A stretch of DNA of 64,000 nt, from the NCBI GenBank assembly GCA_905216025.1, contig CAJMSE010000016.1, positions 1-64,000 on the forward strand, read 5' to 3'. Position numbers and translations under genes: made by a program. Positions 1 through 8,105 of this stretch are shown here, in pieces; the stretch's first letter is position 1; every line of letters begins with the position of its first letter. Source of the DNA: an uncultured bacterium. Its GTDB lineage: Bacteria > Bacteroidota > Bacteroidia > Bacteroidales > Bacteroidaceae. Under the pieces are notes generated by a model. That model searched no databases and was not told the origin of the DNA. It was given only the letters and a program-made list of their open reading frames with translations.

Positions 1-145
1 AAAAAAACAAAACCCAAAAAAAAAAAAAACAACAACACAAACAACAACACCCAAAAACCTCCCCCACAAAACGCCCCAACCCCCAAAACCCCTTCCCGTA
101 TATTTTTTTTGTCAACAACAACGGGTTTTTGGGTTTTGGGGGACT
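1..145. repeat. A/C-rich low-complexity tract with long-armed inverted repeat
   Basis: The first 120 bases are almost only A and C on the plus strand, and the strand then switches to G/T. A perfect 12-base inverted repeat (arms 80-91 and 131-142, CCCCCAAAACCC against its complement) brackets a 39-base loop that includes a run of eight T. On the minus strand this lies just downstream of xylA and is followed by long T runs, so it may act as a transcription terminator. No gene is seen in 1-233; bases 150-230 are AT-alternating. Confidence 0.6.
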
Positions 146-233
146 TTGCGTTTTATATATACTGATACCGTGCTTTATATATATTAATATATGGTACGCG
201 CGCACATTATATATACATTATATGCCGGCCGGC

Positions 234-1550
234 TCATTTTGCATACAGGGCGACGATTGTCTCGTACTTCTCCTGCTTGCCGCTTGTAGCCTTGGGCTCT
301 TCCACTTTCTTTCCATACTCGTAGATCTGCTCGAGGCTCAGCTTGCCGTCTTCGAAGTCCTTGCCGATGCCGCTGTCGAAGCTTGCATAGCGCTCCTTCA
401 GCATTGCGGGCAGCTCGCTCTCCTCGAGGATAGCCGCAGCATTGAGAAGGGCACGGGCCATGGCGTCCATACCGCTGATGTGAGCGATGAAAATGTCATC
501 GGGGTCGGTGGAGTTACGGCGCAGCTTTGCGTCGAAGTTAGAACCGCCGGTGCCCAGTCCGCCGTTGCGGATCACCTGCATCATGGCCTGTGTCAGCTCG
601 TAATTGTCGATAGGGAACTGGTCTGTGTCCCATCCGTTCTGTGCATCGCCGCGGTTTGCGTCGATAGAACCGAGCATGCCGTTGTCTACAGCCACGGCCA
701 GCTCGTGCTCGAAGGTATGTCCTGCGAGTGTGGCGTGGTTCACCTCGATGTTCACCTTGAAGTCCTTGTCAAGACCGTTGGCACGCAGGAAGCCGATAAC
801 CGTCTCCGTATCTACGTCATACTGGTGCTTCGTGGGCTCCATCGGCTTCGGTTCAATCAGGAACGTACCCGTGAAACCCTTTGCGCGGGCATAGTCGCGG
901 GCAGCCGTCAGCATCTTTGCCAGGTGGTTCTTCTCACGCTGCATCTGAGTGTTGAGCAGGCTCATGTAGCCCTCACGGCCACCCCAGAACACGTAGTTCT
1001 GTCCGCCCAGCTTGATAGTTGCGTCGATAGCGTTCTTTATCTGTACGCCGGCACGTGCCACAACATCGAAGTCGGGGTTGGTGGCGGCACCGTTCATGTA
1101 GCGCTTGTTGCCGAAAACGTTGGCCGTACCCCAAAGCAGCTTGATGCCGGTCTCGCCCATCTTCTCCTGAGCATAGTCGGTGATTGCTTTCATACGGGCC
1201 TCATACTCCTCGATGGTTGCACCCTCCTCAACGAGGTCTACATCGTGGAAGCAGAAGTATTCGATGCCGAGCTTCTGCATAATCTCGAATCCGGCGTCCA
1301 TCTTGTCCTTGGCGCGCTGCACAGCGTCAGCAGCCTTGTCCCACTCGTAGCTGCGGGTCTGACCTCCGAACTGGTCGCCTGAAGCTCCGCACAGTGTATG
1401 CCACCATGCCATTGAAAAGCGCAGCCAGTCCTTCATCTTCTTTCCCATCACGACCTTCTCAGGGTCATAATAGTGAAAAGCCATCACGTTCTTACTCTCC
1501 GGCCCCTCGAAAGGAATCTTTCCAATCTGGGGAAAATACTCTTTTGCCAT
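234..1550 (-). CDS. xylA: xylose isomerase
   Basis: Cytoplasmic enzyme interconverting D-xylose and D-xylulose, the first step of xylose use. The 438-residue length is typical of the class II enzymes. Visible family motifs are FHDVDL near residue 101, FWGGREGY near 188, IEPKPMEPTKHQYD near 232 and NHATLAGHTFEHE further on, which carry the active-site His and the Glu/Asp metal ligands. It starts at ATG 22 bases after xylulokinase, so the two form a xylB-xylA operon read leftwards. No xylose transporter or xylose regulator is in the window. Downstream is an A/C-rich tract that may terminate the operon. The assignment is secure. Confidence 0.97.
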   Translation of the reverse strand: MAKEYFPQIGKIPFEGPESKNVMAFHYYDPEKVVMGKKMKDWLRFSMAWWHTLCGASGDQFGGQTRSYEWDKAADAVQRAKDKMDAGFEIMQKLGIEYFCFHDVDLVEEGATIEEYEARMKAITDYAQEKMGETGIKLLWGTANVFGNKRYMNGAATNPDFDVVARAGVQIKNAIDATIKLGGQNYVFWGGREGYMSLLNTQMQREKNHLAKMLTAARDYARAKGFTGTFLIEPKPMEPTKHQYDVDTETVIGFLRANGLDKDFKVNIEVNHATLAGHTFEHELAVAVDNGMLGSIDANRGDAQNGWDTDQFPIDNYELTQAMMQVIRNGGLGTGGSNFDAKLRRNSTDPDDIFIAHISGMDAMARALLNAAAILEESELPAMLKERYASFDSGIGKDFEDGKLSLEQIYEYGKKVEEPKATSGKQEKYETIVALYAK

Positions 1551-1572
1551 AATTCTTTGTTTTATTAAGGGA

Positions 1573-3072
1573 TTAATTATTATTCATATTATTGAGCGTC
1601 TCTTTCCAGCGCGAATAAGCCTGGAGATACTCTGAGCGGTGCTTCTCGTCGGGCTCTATCACCTGCAGCTTGTCGAGAGAGGCAAACGCTTCCTCGTTGT
1701 CCTTGTATATTCCGGCGCCTATTCCGGCGCCCTTGGCAGCTCCCACGCTTCCGTCTGTGTCGTAAAGTTCTATCATTGCGCCGCTCACTCCGGCCAGCGT
1801 GTCGCGGAAGAGCGGACTGAGGAACATGTTAGCCTTGCCCGCATGAATCTTCCTGATGTCCATTCCCATCTGCTGCATCACCTCCATGCCGTAGCAGAAG
1901 CTGAACACTATACCCTCCTGGGCAGCCCTGATGATGTGCGCCTTGCCGTGCTTGTTGAAGTTGATGCCGCTCACGGAGCAGCCTGTCTCCCTGTTTTCAA
2001 GGATGCGCTCCGCACCGTTGCCGAACGGAATGACCGTCACGCCGTCGCTACCGACAGGCACCTGGGCTGCAAGGTCGTTCATCTCAGCATATCCTATGCC
2101 CTCCGGAGCAACGTTGCGGCGTATCCATGCGTTCAGGATGCCCGTGCCGTTGATGCAGAGGAGCACCCCGAGGCGGTTCAGGCTCTCGCTGTGGTTGACG
2201 TGGGCAAATGTGTTCACGCGGCTCTTGCGGTCATAGTTGATGTCGCCGAGCACGCCGTATACCACTCCCGAGGTTCCTGCCGTGGATGCTATCTCGCCGG
2301 GATTGAACACGTTTAGGCTGAGCGCATTGTTCGGCTGGTCGCCCGCCCTGTACGTGATTGGCGTGCCGGCCTTGAGCCCCGTCTCGGCCGCGGCAGCCTC
2401 CGTCACGCGTCCCTGCATGCCGAAAGTGGGCACGATGTCTGATATCAGGGACTTGTCGAAATCGTAATAGTCCATCAGGAAATCTGCCACGCGGCCGTTC
2501 TTGAAGTCCCAGAACATGCCTTCGCTGAGTCCGCTGACCGTCGTATTGGGACTGCCGCCGAGGCGCATTGCGATATAATCGCCCGGAAGCATCACCTTAT
2601 ATATATTATCATAGAGCTCAGGCTCGTTCTCCTTCACCCATGCCAGCTTGGCCGCAGTGAAATTGCCGGGAGAGTTAAGCAAGTGGCTGAGGCACTTCTC
2701 CTGCCCCAACCCGCGGAAAGCACGCTCTCCGTAGGGCACTGCACGCGAGTCGCACCATATTATTGAGGGTCTCAGCGCCTCAAGATTCTTGTCCACGCAT
2801 ACAAGGCCGTGCATCTGATAAGATATTCCTATCGCCGCAATCTCTTCGCCCTTAACTCCCGAATCGGCCATAATCTTGGCCATACTGAGCTTCGCATTCG
2901 TCCACCACATTGCCGGATCCTGCTCTGCCCACCCTGCCTTTACGGCCATGATGGGAGCTTCCTGCTCCGGAAAGAACGCCGCGGCGACGCACTTCCCGTC
3001 GTCCACGCGCACGAGAGAGGCTTTCACCGAACTGCTGCCGACGTCAAGACCCAATAGATATCTGTTTGTCAT
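1573..3072 (-). CDS. xylB: xylulokinase
   Basis: FGGY-family carbohydrate kinase (499 residues) that phosphorylates D-xylulose to xylulose 5-phosphate for the pentose phosphate pathway. The N-terminus shows the ATPase-fold phosphate loop (LLGLDVGSSSVKASLV). A second nucleotide-binding segment (STAGTSGVVYGV) lies mid-protein, and the GAAKGAGIGAGIY segment near the C-terminus is typical of the family. It is the first gene of the xylB-xylA pair. The 219 bases upstream separate it from the divergent exopolysaccharide operon; a clear minus-strand promoter was not recognised there. Coupling to xylose isomerase makes xylulose the likely substrate rather than another FGGY sugar. Confidence 0.95.
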   Translation of the reverse strand: MTNRYLLGLDVGSSSVKASLVRVDDGKCVAAAFFPEQEAPIMAVKAGWAEQDPAMWWTNAKLSMAKIMADSGVKGEEIAAIGISYQMHGLVCVDKNLEALRPSIIWCDSRAVPYGERAFRGLGQEKCLSHLLNSPGNFTAAKLAWVKENEPELYDNIYKVMLPGDYIAMRLGGSPNTTVSGLSEGMFWDFKNGRVADFLMDYYDFDKSLISDIVPTFGMQGRVTEAAAAETGLKAGTPITYRAGDQPNNALSLNVFNPGEIASTAGTSGVVYGVLGDINYDRKSRVNTFAHVNHSESLNRLGVLLCINGTGILNAWIRRNVAPEGIGYAEMNDLAAQVPVGSDGVTVIPFGNGAERILENRETGCSVSGINFNKHGKAHIIRAAQEGIVFSFCYGMEVMQQMGMDIRKIHAGKANMFLSPLFRDTLAGVSGAMIELYDTDGSVGAAKGAGIGAGIYKDNEEAFASLDKLQVIEPDEKHRSEYLQAYSRWKETLNNMNNN

Positions 3073-3184
3073 AAATACTAAACTTTGTATAAATTTAATT
3101 ATAATACGTTTCTCCTACAAATTTCCCTAATTATTTTCTAACAGACAACTTTTTGTCCGCAAACCTCAGTTTTTTTATTATTTA

Positions 3185-3216
3185 TTTGCTACTATTTATC
3201 TTTTTTCTTACCTTTG
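3185..3216 (+). promoter_or_regulatory. Bacteroidota-type promoter of the exopolysaccharide operon
   Basis: TTTG at 3185-3188, 20 bases, then TACCTTTG at 3209-3216. This matches the Bacteroidota sigma-A pattern (TTTG N19-20 TAnnTTTG). A start a few bases after 3216 would leave a leader of roughly 70 bases before the response regulator gene. Confidence 0.75.
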
Positions 3217-3291
3217 CAATCACTATGAAGGCGTTTTGATGCGTCTTTCAGCTGTTAAAGTATAACTATTAACATTAAACTAATTATACTA

Positions 3292-3660
3292 ATGAAGAAA
3301 AAAATACTGATTCTTGATGACAAGGAAACAATAGCAAAGGTCCTTTCCATATACCTGATGAGCGACTACGACGTCCAGTGGCTTCCCGACGGACTGCAGG
3401 CTGTCAAATGGCTGCAGGAGGGAAACACTCCGGATCTTATCATCTCAGATATCAGAATGCCCGAGATGAGAGGCGATGACTTTCTCGAATGGATAAAGCA
3501 GAACGAGCTGTTCCGCCATATCCCCGTAATAATGCTCAGCAGCGAAGACAGCACGAGCGAGCGCATACGCCTGCTGGAAATAGGCGCAGAAGACTATATC
3601 GTAAAGCCGTTCAACCCGATCGAACTTAAAATCAGGGTCAAAAAGATTCTTCCTAACTGA
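3292..3660 (+). CDS. single-domain response regulator (receiver only)
   Basis: A 122-residue CheY-like receiver with no output domain. The phosphorylation set is complete: acidic pair D9-D10, acceptor D53 in ISDIRMPE, a Ser in the MLSSED switch position and Lys in IVKPF. It should be phosphorylated by a histidine kinase, but none lies in the window. It is the first gene of the exopolysaccharide operon and ends 8 bases before a sugar transferase that itself has a degenerate receiver-like N-terminus. I infer that it signals to the polysaccharide machinery by protein contact rather than by binding DNA. Confidence 0.9.
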   Translation: MKKKILILDDKETIAKVLSIYLMSDYDVQWLPDGLQAVKWLQEGNTPDLIISDIRMPEMRGDDFLEWIKQNELFRHIPVIMLSSEDSTSERIRLLEIGAEDYIVKPFNPIELKIRVKKILPN

Positions 3661-3668
3661 CATAAGCC

Positions 3669-4889
3669 ATGATAGGGGTAGTATACTTAGGGACAAATCC
3701 TAAAACGCAAGAGCGCCTGAAATATATTCCCGGCCAGCTGATACAGCTGACAGCGACATATAAGGACGCGGCACAGGCTTGTACGGGCAATATCAATGCC
3801 CGTAAGGGGCACTTCATCCTGCTCTTCGAGAGGAGCATACTCAACGAGGACATAACGGCTATCACCTATCTTAAGAAGAAGTGCGACAACATCTATATCG
3901 TGCTCCTCACGGACAACCTGTCGGGTGAAGACAGGCAGAAATACCTGAAATGCGGCATCAACGACACCATCAGCAAAGACGCGACGGTGACGGAAATAAA
4001 CAAGAAGCTGCAGTTCATAGCAGACAGGGAGGAACTCCTGTTCGACTCGAAAGCGCCGAAATACAAGATACTTGAGTTCAAGATACCACTATGGAAACGC
4101 CTGTTCGACATCATTTTCTCAAGCATTGCCATCATCATTCTTTCTCCGGTATTTCTCTTGACCATCATCGCAATACGCCTTGAGAGCAAGGGTCCGATAC
4201 TGTTCAAGTCCAAACGCGTCGGAACAAACTACAAGATATTCGAGTTCCTTAAGTTCAGGAGCATGTATTGCGACTCTGACAAGAGACTCAAGGAACTCAG
4301 CAAATCGCACAACCAATACTCCGACAAGACTCATCCTGCCGGCGACATTGATGAAGCCAAGCTCGCCATAGGAGACGATTTCATCATTCCCGAACCCAGC
4401 ACAGACGCCATGAACGCCGGCAGCGGAATGATTCTTGCCGACGAGGAGGTGATGCTCGTCGGCGATGACTTCGTCGTTTCGGAGAGCGACTTCAGCAAAC
4501 AGAAGAACGAGGAGATTAACAACGCCTTCGTAAAGATAGAGAACGACCCGCGAATAACAAAGGTGGGCCGCTTCATACGCAAATACAGCATCGACGAGCT
4601 GCCGCAGCTTTTCAACATTCTGAAGGGCGACATGTCCGTCGTCGGCAACCGTCCGCTTCCACTCTACGAAGCCGAGAAGCTCACCGGCGATGCATGCATA
4701 GACCGGTTCATGGCTCCTGCCGGGCTGACAGGACTGTGGCAGGTGGAAAAACGCGGCGACAGCGGAGCCATGTCCGCCGAGGAACGCAAGCAGCTTGACA
4801 TCCAATACGGACAGACCTACAACTTCGCACTCGACATGAAGATTATCTTCAAGACCCTCACCGCTTTCATACAGAAAGAGAATGTATAA
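3669..4889 (+). CDS. polyprenyl-phosphate sugar-1-phosphate transferase with receiver-like N-terminus
   Basis: A WcaJ/WbaP-type initiating enzyme that should transfer a sugar phosphate to undecaprenyl phosphate at the inner membrane, starting each repeat unit. Residues about 140-406 hold the catalytic domain: PLWKRLFDIIFS entry, one membrane segment (IIILSPVFLLTIIAI), FLKFRSMY, NDPRITKVGRFIRKYSIDELPQ, GDMSVVGNRPLPLYE and GLTGLWQV. About 100 residues separate FRSMY from NDPRI, longer than in enterobacterial relatives. Residues 1-120 replace the usual multi-helix membrane part and read like a degenerate receiver: the T of LLTDN and the K of ISKDA are in place, but the acidic pair and acceptor Asp are missing. 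Preceded by the true response regulator. Confidence 0.88.
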   Translation: MIGVVYLGTNPKTQERLKYIPGQLIQLTATYKDAAQACTGNINARKGHFILLFERSILNEDITAITYLKKKCDNIYIVLLTDNLSGEDRQKYLKCGINDTISKDATVTEINKKLQFIADREELLFDSKAPKYKILEFKIPLWKRLFDIIFSSIAIIILSPVFLLTIIAIRLESKGPILFKSKRVGTNYKIFEFLKFRSMYCDSDKRLKELSKSHNQYSDKTHPAGDIDEAKLAIGDDFIIPEPSTDAMNAGSGMILADEEVMLVGDDFVVSESDFSKQKNEEINNAFVKIENDPRITKVGRFIRKYSIDELPQLFNILKGDMSVVGNRPLPLYEAEKLTGDACIDRFMAPAGLTGLWQVEKRGDSGAMSAEERKQLDIQYGQTYNFALDMKIIFKTLTAFIQKENV

Positions 4890-4924
4890 CTTATACAACC
4901 ACAATACCCACTAATGTGTTACTG

Positions 4925-5899
4925 ATGAAAAGACTAAAAAACATATTGACATTACTATTTGCCACCTGCATGAGCAGTCCGGCACTTGCCCAGTTCAACA
5001 ACAGCGGCATCAGTGCAGGCTTCTTTGATTCGAGCGAGAACAGCACGATAAACTTCTCCAAGTTTCATCTGCCGCCGCTGGCAGTGCTGTTTGAGAACGC
5101 AAAGGCAAACCCGCAGATTCTCGACTTGGCCAAGGCACAGGAGATTGCGCAGGCAGAAGTGGCCAAACAGAAGCGCCATATCTTCTCATATATATACGGA
5201 CACGCGAGCTACAGCTATGGCAAGACCGACATGTGGGGCAACAACTCGTCTACATTCAGCCAGACAATGATATACCAGTTTCAGGGCAGCGAGCAGAATT
5301 ACTGGAACCTCGGCGTCAACATCTCCGTGCCGTTGGAGGACATTCTCGACCTCAAGGCATCGGTGAAGCGCAAGAAACTGCTCGTAGACCAGGCCCAGAT
5401 AAAGAAAGACATCGCCTACGACCAGCTCAAACTGCAAATCGCTTCACTGTATGTGAAGATTACCAACGACCTCGTCTCCCTGAAAACGGCAAGCGAGAAC
5501 GCCGCCATATACCAGGGAGCAGGTGCCCTCAACAAGGAAGACTTCCATCAGGGAAACATGTCTATCGAGAGTTTTGCATACACAAAGCTAAGGGAAGAGG
5601 AGGCCGTAAGACGCTATCAGAACCTTCAGACGCAAATAACGACAGACATCATCACGCTCGAGATCCTCACCCACACGCCCATCATAACGAACACGACCAC
5701 GGACATCACGCTCGACAGCACCATAGAAAAAAGCGACAAGCAGATTGCCAGGGAAAACAAGGCTGTGGAAAAACAGATAAGGAAGAACTCGGAGAAAGAG
5801 GAAAAGAAGTTCGAGGCTCTGGAAAAAGCTGACAAGGCCGCTCAGAAAAAGGCGGAAAAGGAAGCCCAGAAGAAAGCCGGGAAAGAGTCTAACAAGTAA
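4925..5899 (+). CDS. short TolC-like outer-membrane protein
   Basis: A 324-residue exported protein with a signal peptide ending in SSPALAQ. The middle part resembles one half of an outer-membrane efflux (TolC/OEP) protein: an AKAQEIAQAEVAKQKR helix, a strand-rich segment (YGHASYSYGKTDMW, WNLGVNISVPLED) and long helices after it. TolC proteins usually have two such repeats and 400 or more residues; only one is seen here. The last 70 or so residues are Lys/Glu/Ala-rich, probably helical and hydrophilic. The ATG at 4925 is chosen over an upstream GTG at 4916 because it gives a normal signal peptide. Its position between the initiating transferase and the Wzz-like protein suggests an export channel or partner in place of Wza. 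Confidence 0.72.
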   Translation: MKRLKNILTLLFATCMSSPALAQFNNSGISAGFFDSSENSTINFSKFHLPPLAVLFENAKANPQILDLAKAQEIAQAEVAKQKRHIFSYIYGHASYSYGKTDMWGNNSSTFSQTMIYQFQGSEQNYWNLGVNISVPLEDILDLKASVKRKKLLVDQAQIKKDIAYDQLKLQIASLYVKITNDLVSLKTASENAAIYQGAGALNKEDFHQGNMSIESFAYTKLREEEAVRRYQNLQTQITTDIITLEILTHTPIITNTTTDITLDSTIEKSDKQIARENKAVEKQIRKNSEKEEKKFEALEKADKAAQKKAEKEAQKKAGKESNK

Positions 5900-5925
5900 A
5901 ACAATACATCAACAGCACCGACATC

Positions 5926-8103
5926 ATGGACACATTCAGATATTTAGTCAGATTCCTATACCGCATACGCTGGTATCTCGTCATACTGCCGCTAATCGCA
6001 TTGATTATCGCGTGGTTCCTCACACGCCACATGGAGCGCACCTATGACACCAACACGACGATTTATACGGGCATGATTACCGGATACAACATCGAGGGAG
6101 GAGTAGGCGTCGCGGGTGGCAACGCACAGGCAAACATCAAGAACCTCATGCTCATCATCACCACAGACAACACTATCCATGAGGTAGCACTGAGACTGTT
6201 CGCACGCTGCATGATGTACGGAAACCCTGACAAGGACAACAACTACATATCGGCGGAGCACTTCCGTGAGCTCAACCAGTCTGTGCCCACAGACGTAAAG
6301 GCCCTCATCAACCACAACAACGAGTCTGCAACGTATGCCAATCTGAAGGCATACGAGAAGCCGTCGCAGGACAACTACCTCTTCGGACTGCTCAACTACC
6401 ATCCCTATTTCGGCATGAACAACATCACCTCACGCCTCAAGGTGCTGCAGCTCGACAACAGCGACATCATCGACATCGGCTATTCTGCCAATGACGCAGG
6501 TATCGCATACAACACCCTCGACATCCTCAACGAGGTGTTTGCACGCCAATACCAGCAGATACGCTTCGGCGAGACGAACAATGTAATCAAGTTCTTCGAA
6601 CGCGAGGTGAAGCGTCTGTTCCGCATTCTGACAGACGCCGAGGACGACTTGGTCCGCTACAACGTATCGAAGAGAATCATAAACTACGGCGAACAGACAA
6701 AGCAGCTCACCATAATGGACGCCAGCCAGCAGGTTTCCGACAACGACCTGCTGATGAACTACACCACGACGAAAGCCCTGATGGACTATCTTGAGCGGCA
6801 GCTCGGCAACCGCGCAAAACTGATAAGGGCCAACAAGGACTTCACAGATCAGGTGCAGGACATATCGAGAATACAGTCGCGAATATCCAACCTGCAGCTC
6901 ATGAGCAGCGAGGGAGGCGGCAATGTGGCCGAGTCGCAGCAGGAACTGGCTTTGGCACAGAAGCAGCTGCAGGCCGCAACGAACAAGGTCAGAAACCTGA
7001 CAAAAGACATTGAGGCAAGCACTTACAACACAGAGACCGGCATCAGTTCAAAGCCGATGTTGGACAAGTGGCTCGAACAGGTACTCCTCCTCGAGAAGAC
7101 GAAGGCCCAGATGACTGCCCAGGACATCATGCGGCAGAAGCTGGACAACCAGATTCTCTACTATTCGCCCATCGGAGCCACCCTCGACCGCAAGGACAGG
7201 CACATCGGTTTCATTGAGGGCAACTACATGGAGATGCTCAAAGCGCTCAACGCCGCCCGTCTCCGCCAGCGTAACCTGCAGATGTCTACGGCGACATTGA
7301 GGGTGCTGAACCCGCCTTTGTTCCCGCTCAACGCGCAGCCTACGAACCGTCTTCTCATCCTGTTGGGAGCCTTCATGCTCACCTTCCTGATGACGACGAT
7401 GTACTTCCTCATCATCGAGATGCTCGACCGCACCCTGCGCGACCGCATCCGTTCGGAACGCATCACGAAGATTCCGGTCATGGGCTGCTATCCCAAAGAC
7501 AGCAACCTGCGCTACCGCCGGTACAATAAGACGATATCGGACATGTCTCTGCGTCAGCTCAGCAAGACCCTGCTGCCTCATTTCAAGACCGGCCAGCAGA
7601 ACGTTCTGAACCTTATTTCCACCGACTCGGCCAACGGAAAGAGCTATCTGGCCCAGGAGCTCGAGAACTATTGGATATCCATAGGCCTTCAGGTACGCAG
7701 GTTAGCATACGACGAAGACTTCCTCGCCGACGACAGCAAATATATCATGGCCAAGAGCATAAAGGAGCTTTGCCCCGACATTCTTCCCGATGAGATTGCC
7801 ATCATAGAGTATCCGAACCTCAACGACCACTCCATTGCCCCGGCTCTGCTCAACCTCGGAACGGTCAACCTTATGGTGACACGCGCCAACCGCACATGGA
7901 AGGACGTCGACCAGAAGACACTCAACGAGATAAAATCGCAGCTTGACAACAAGGAATCGCTTTATATGTACCTCACGGAAGCAAGCAGGTATGCCGTTGA
8001 GGAGTTCGTGGGCCAACTGCCTCCGTACACAAAATTCAAGAATTTTGCATACCGCATATCTCAGCTCGGCCTCACCGCCACAGAGAACAGCCACGCGAAC
8101 TGA
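5926..8103 (+). CDS. Wzz/GumC-type polysaccharide co-polymerase with degenerate kinase domain
   Basis: A 725-residue inner-membrane protein of the polysaccharide co-polymerase group that controls chain length and links polymerase to export. A first membrane segment lies at about residues 14-33, a long periplasmic part with predicted coiled coils to about 455, then the proline-rich NPPLFPLNAQPTN and a second membrane segment near 471-495. The cytoplasmic remainder looks like a BY-kinase ATPase domain: STDSANGKSYLAQ near 565 has a Walker A-like GKS. The usual PGEGKS form, a clear second Walker motif and a C-terminal tyrosine cluster are absent, so kinase activity is doubtful. It sits between the TolC-like gene and the polymerase. 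Confidence 0.87.
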   Translation: MDTFRYLVRFLYRIRWYLVILPLIALIIAWFLTRHMERTYDTNTTIYTGMITGYNIEGGVGVAGGNAQANIKNLMLIITTDNTIHEVALRLFARCMMYGNPDKDNNYISAEHFRELNQSVPTDVKALINHNNESATYANLKAYEKPSQDNYLFGLLNYHPYFGMNNITSRLKVLQLDNSDIIDIGYSANDAGIAYNTLDILNEVFARQYQQIRFGETNNVIKFFEREVKRLFRILTDAEDDLVRYNVSKRIINYGEQTKQLTIMDASQQVSDNDLLMNYTTTKALMDYLERQLGNRAKLIRANKDFTDQVQDISRIQSRISNLQLMSSEGGGNVAESQQELALAQKQLQAATNKVRNLTKDIEASTYNTETGISSKPMLDKWLEQVLLLEKTKAQMTAQDIMRQKLDNQILYYSPIGATLDRKDRHIGFIEGNYMEMLKALNAARLRQRNLQMSTATLRVLNPPLFPLNAQPTNRLLILLGAFMLTFLMTTMYFLIIEMLDRTLRDRIRSERITKIPVMGCYPKDSNLRYRRYNKTISDMSLRQLSKTLLPHFKTGQQNVLNLISTDSANGKSYLAQELENYWISIGLQVRRLAYDEDFLADDSKYIMAKSIKELCPDILPDEIAIIEYPNLNDHSIAPALLNLGTVNLMVTRANRTWKDVDQKTLNEIKSQLDNKESLYMYLTEASRYAVEEFVGQLPPYTKFKNFAYRISQLGLTATENSHAN

Positions 8104-8105
8104 TA

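Noticed and set aside
120..145. Four-tract G-quadruplex
   Set aside because: Only three G-tracts of three or more are visible, too few for a standard intramolecular quadruplex.
129..1382. 417-residue plus-strand open frame over xylA
   Set aside because: Antisense shadow of xylose isomerase; no recognisable domain.
4270..4560. Long insertion in the sugar transferase as a novelty
   Set aside because: To my knowledge Bacteroidota members of the family often have such an insertion at this place; described but not rated as new.
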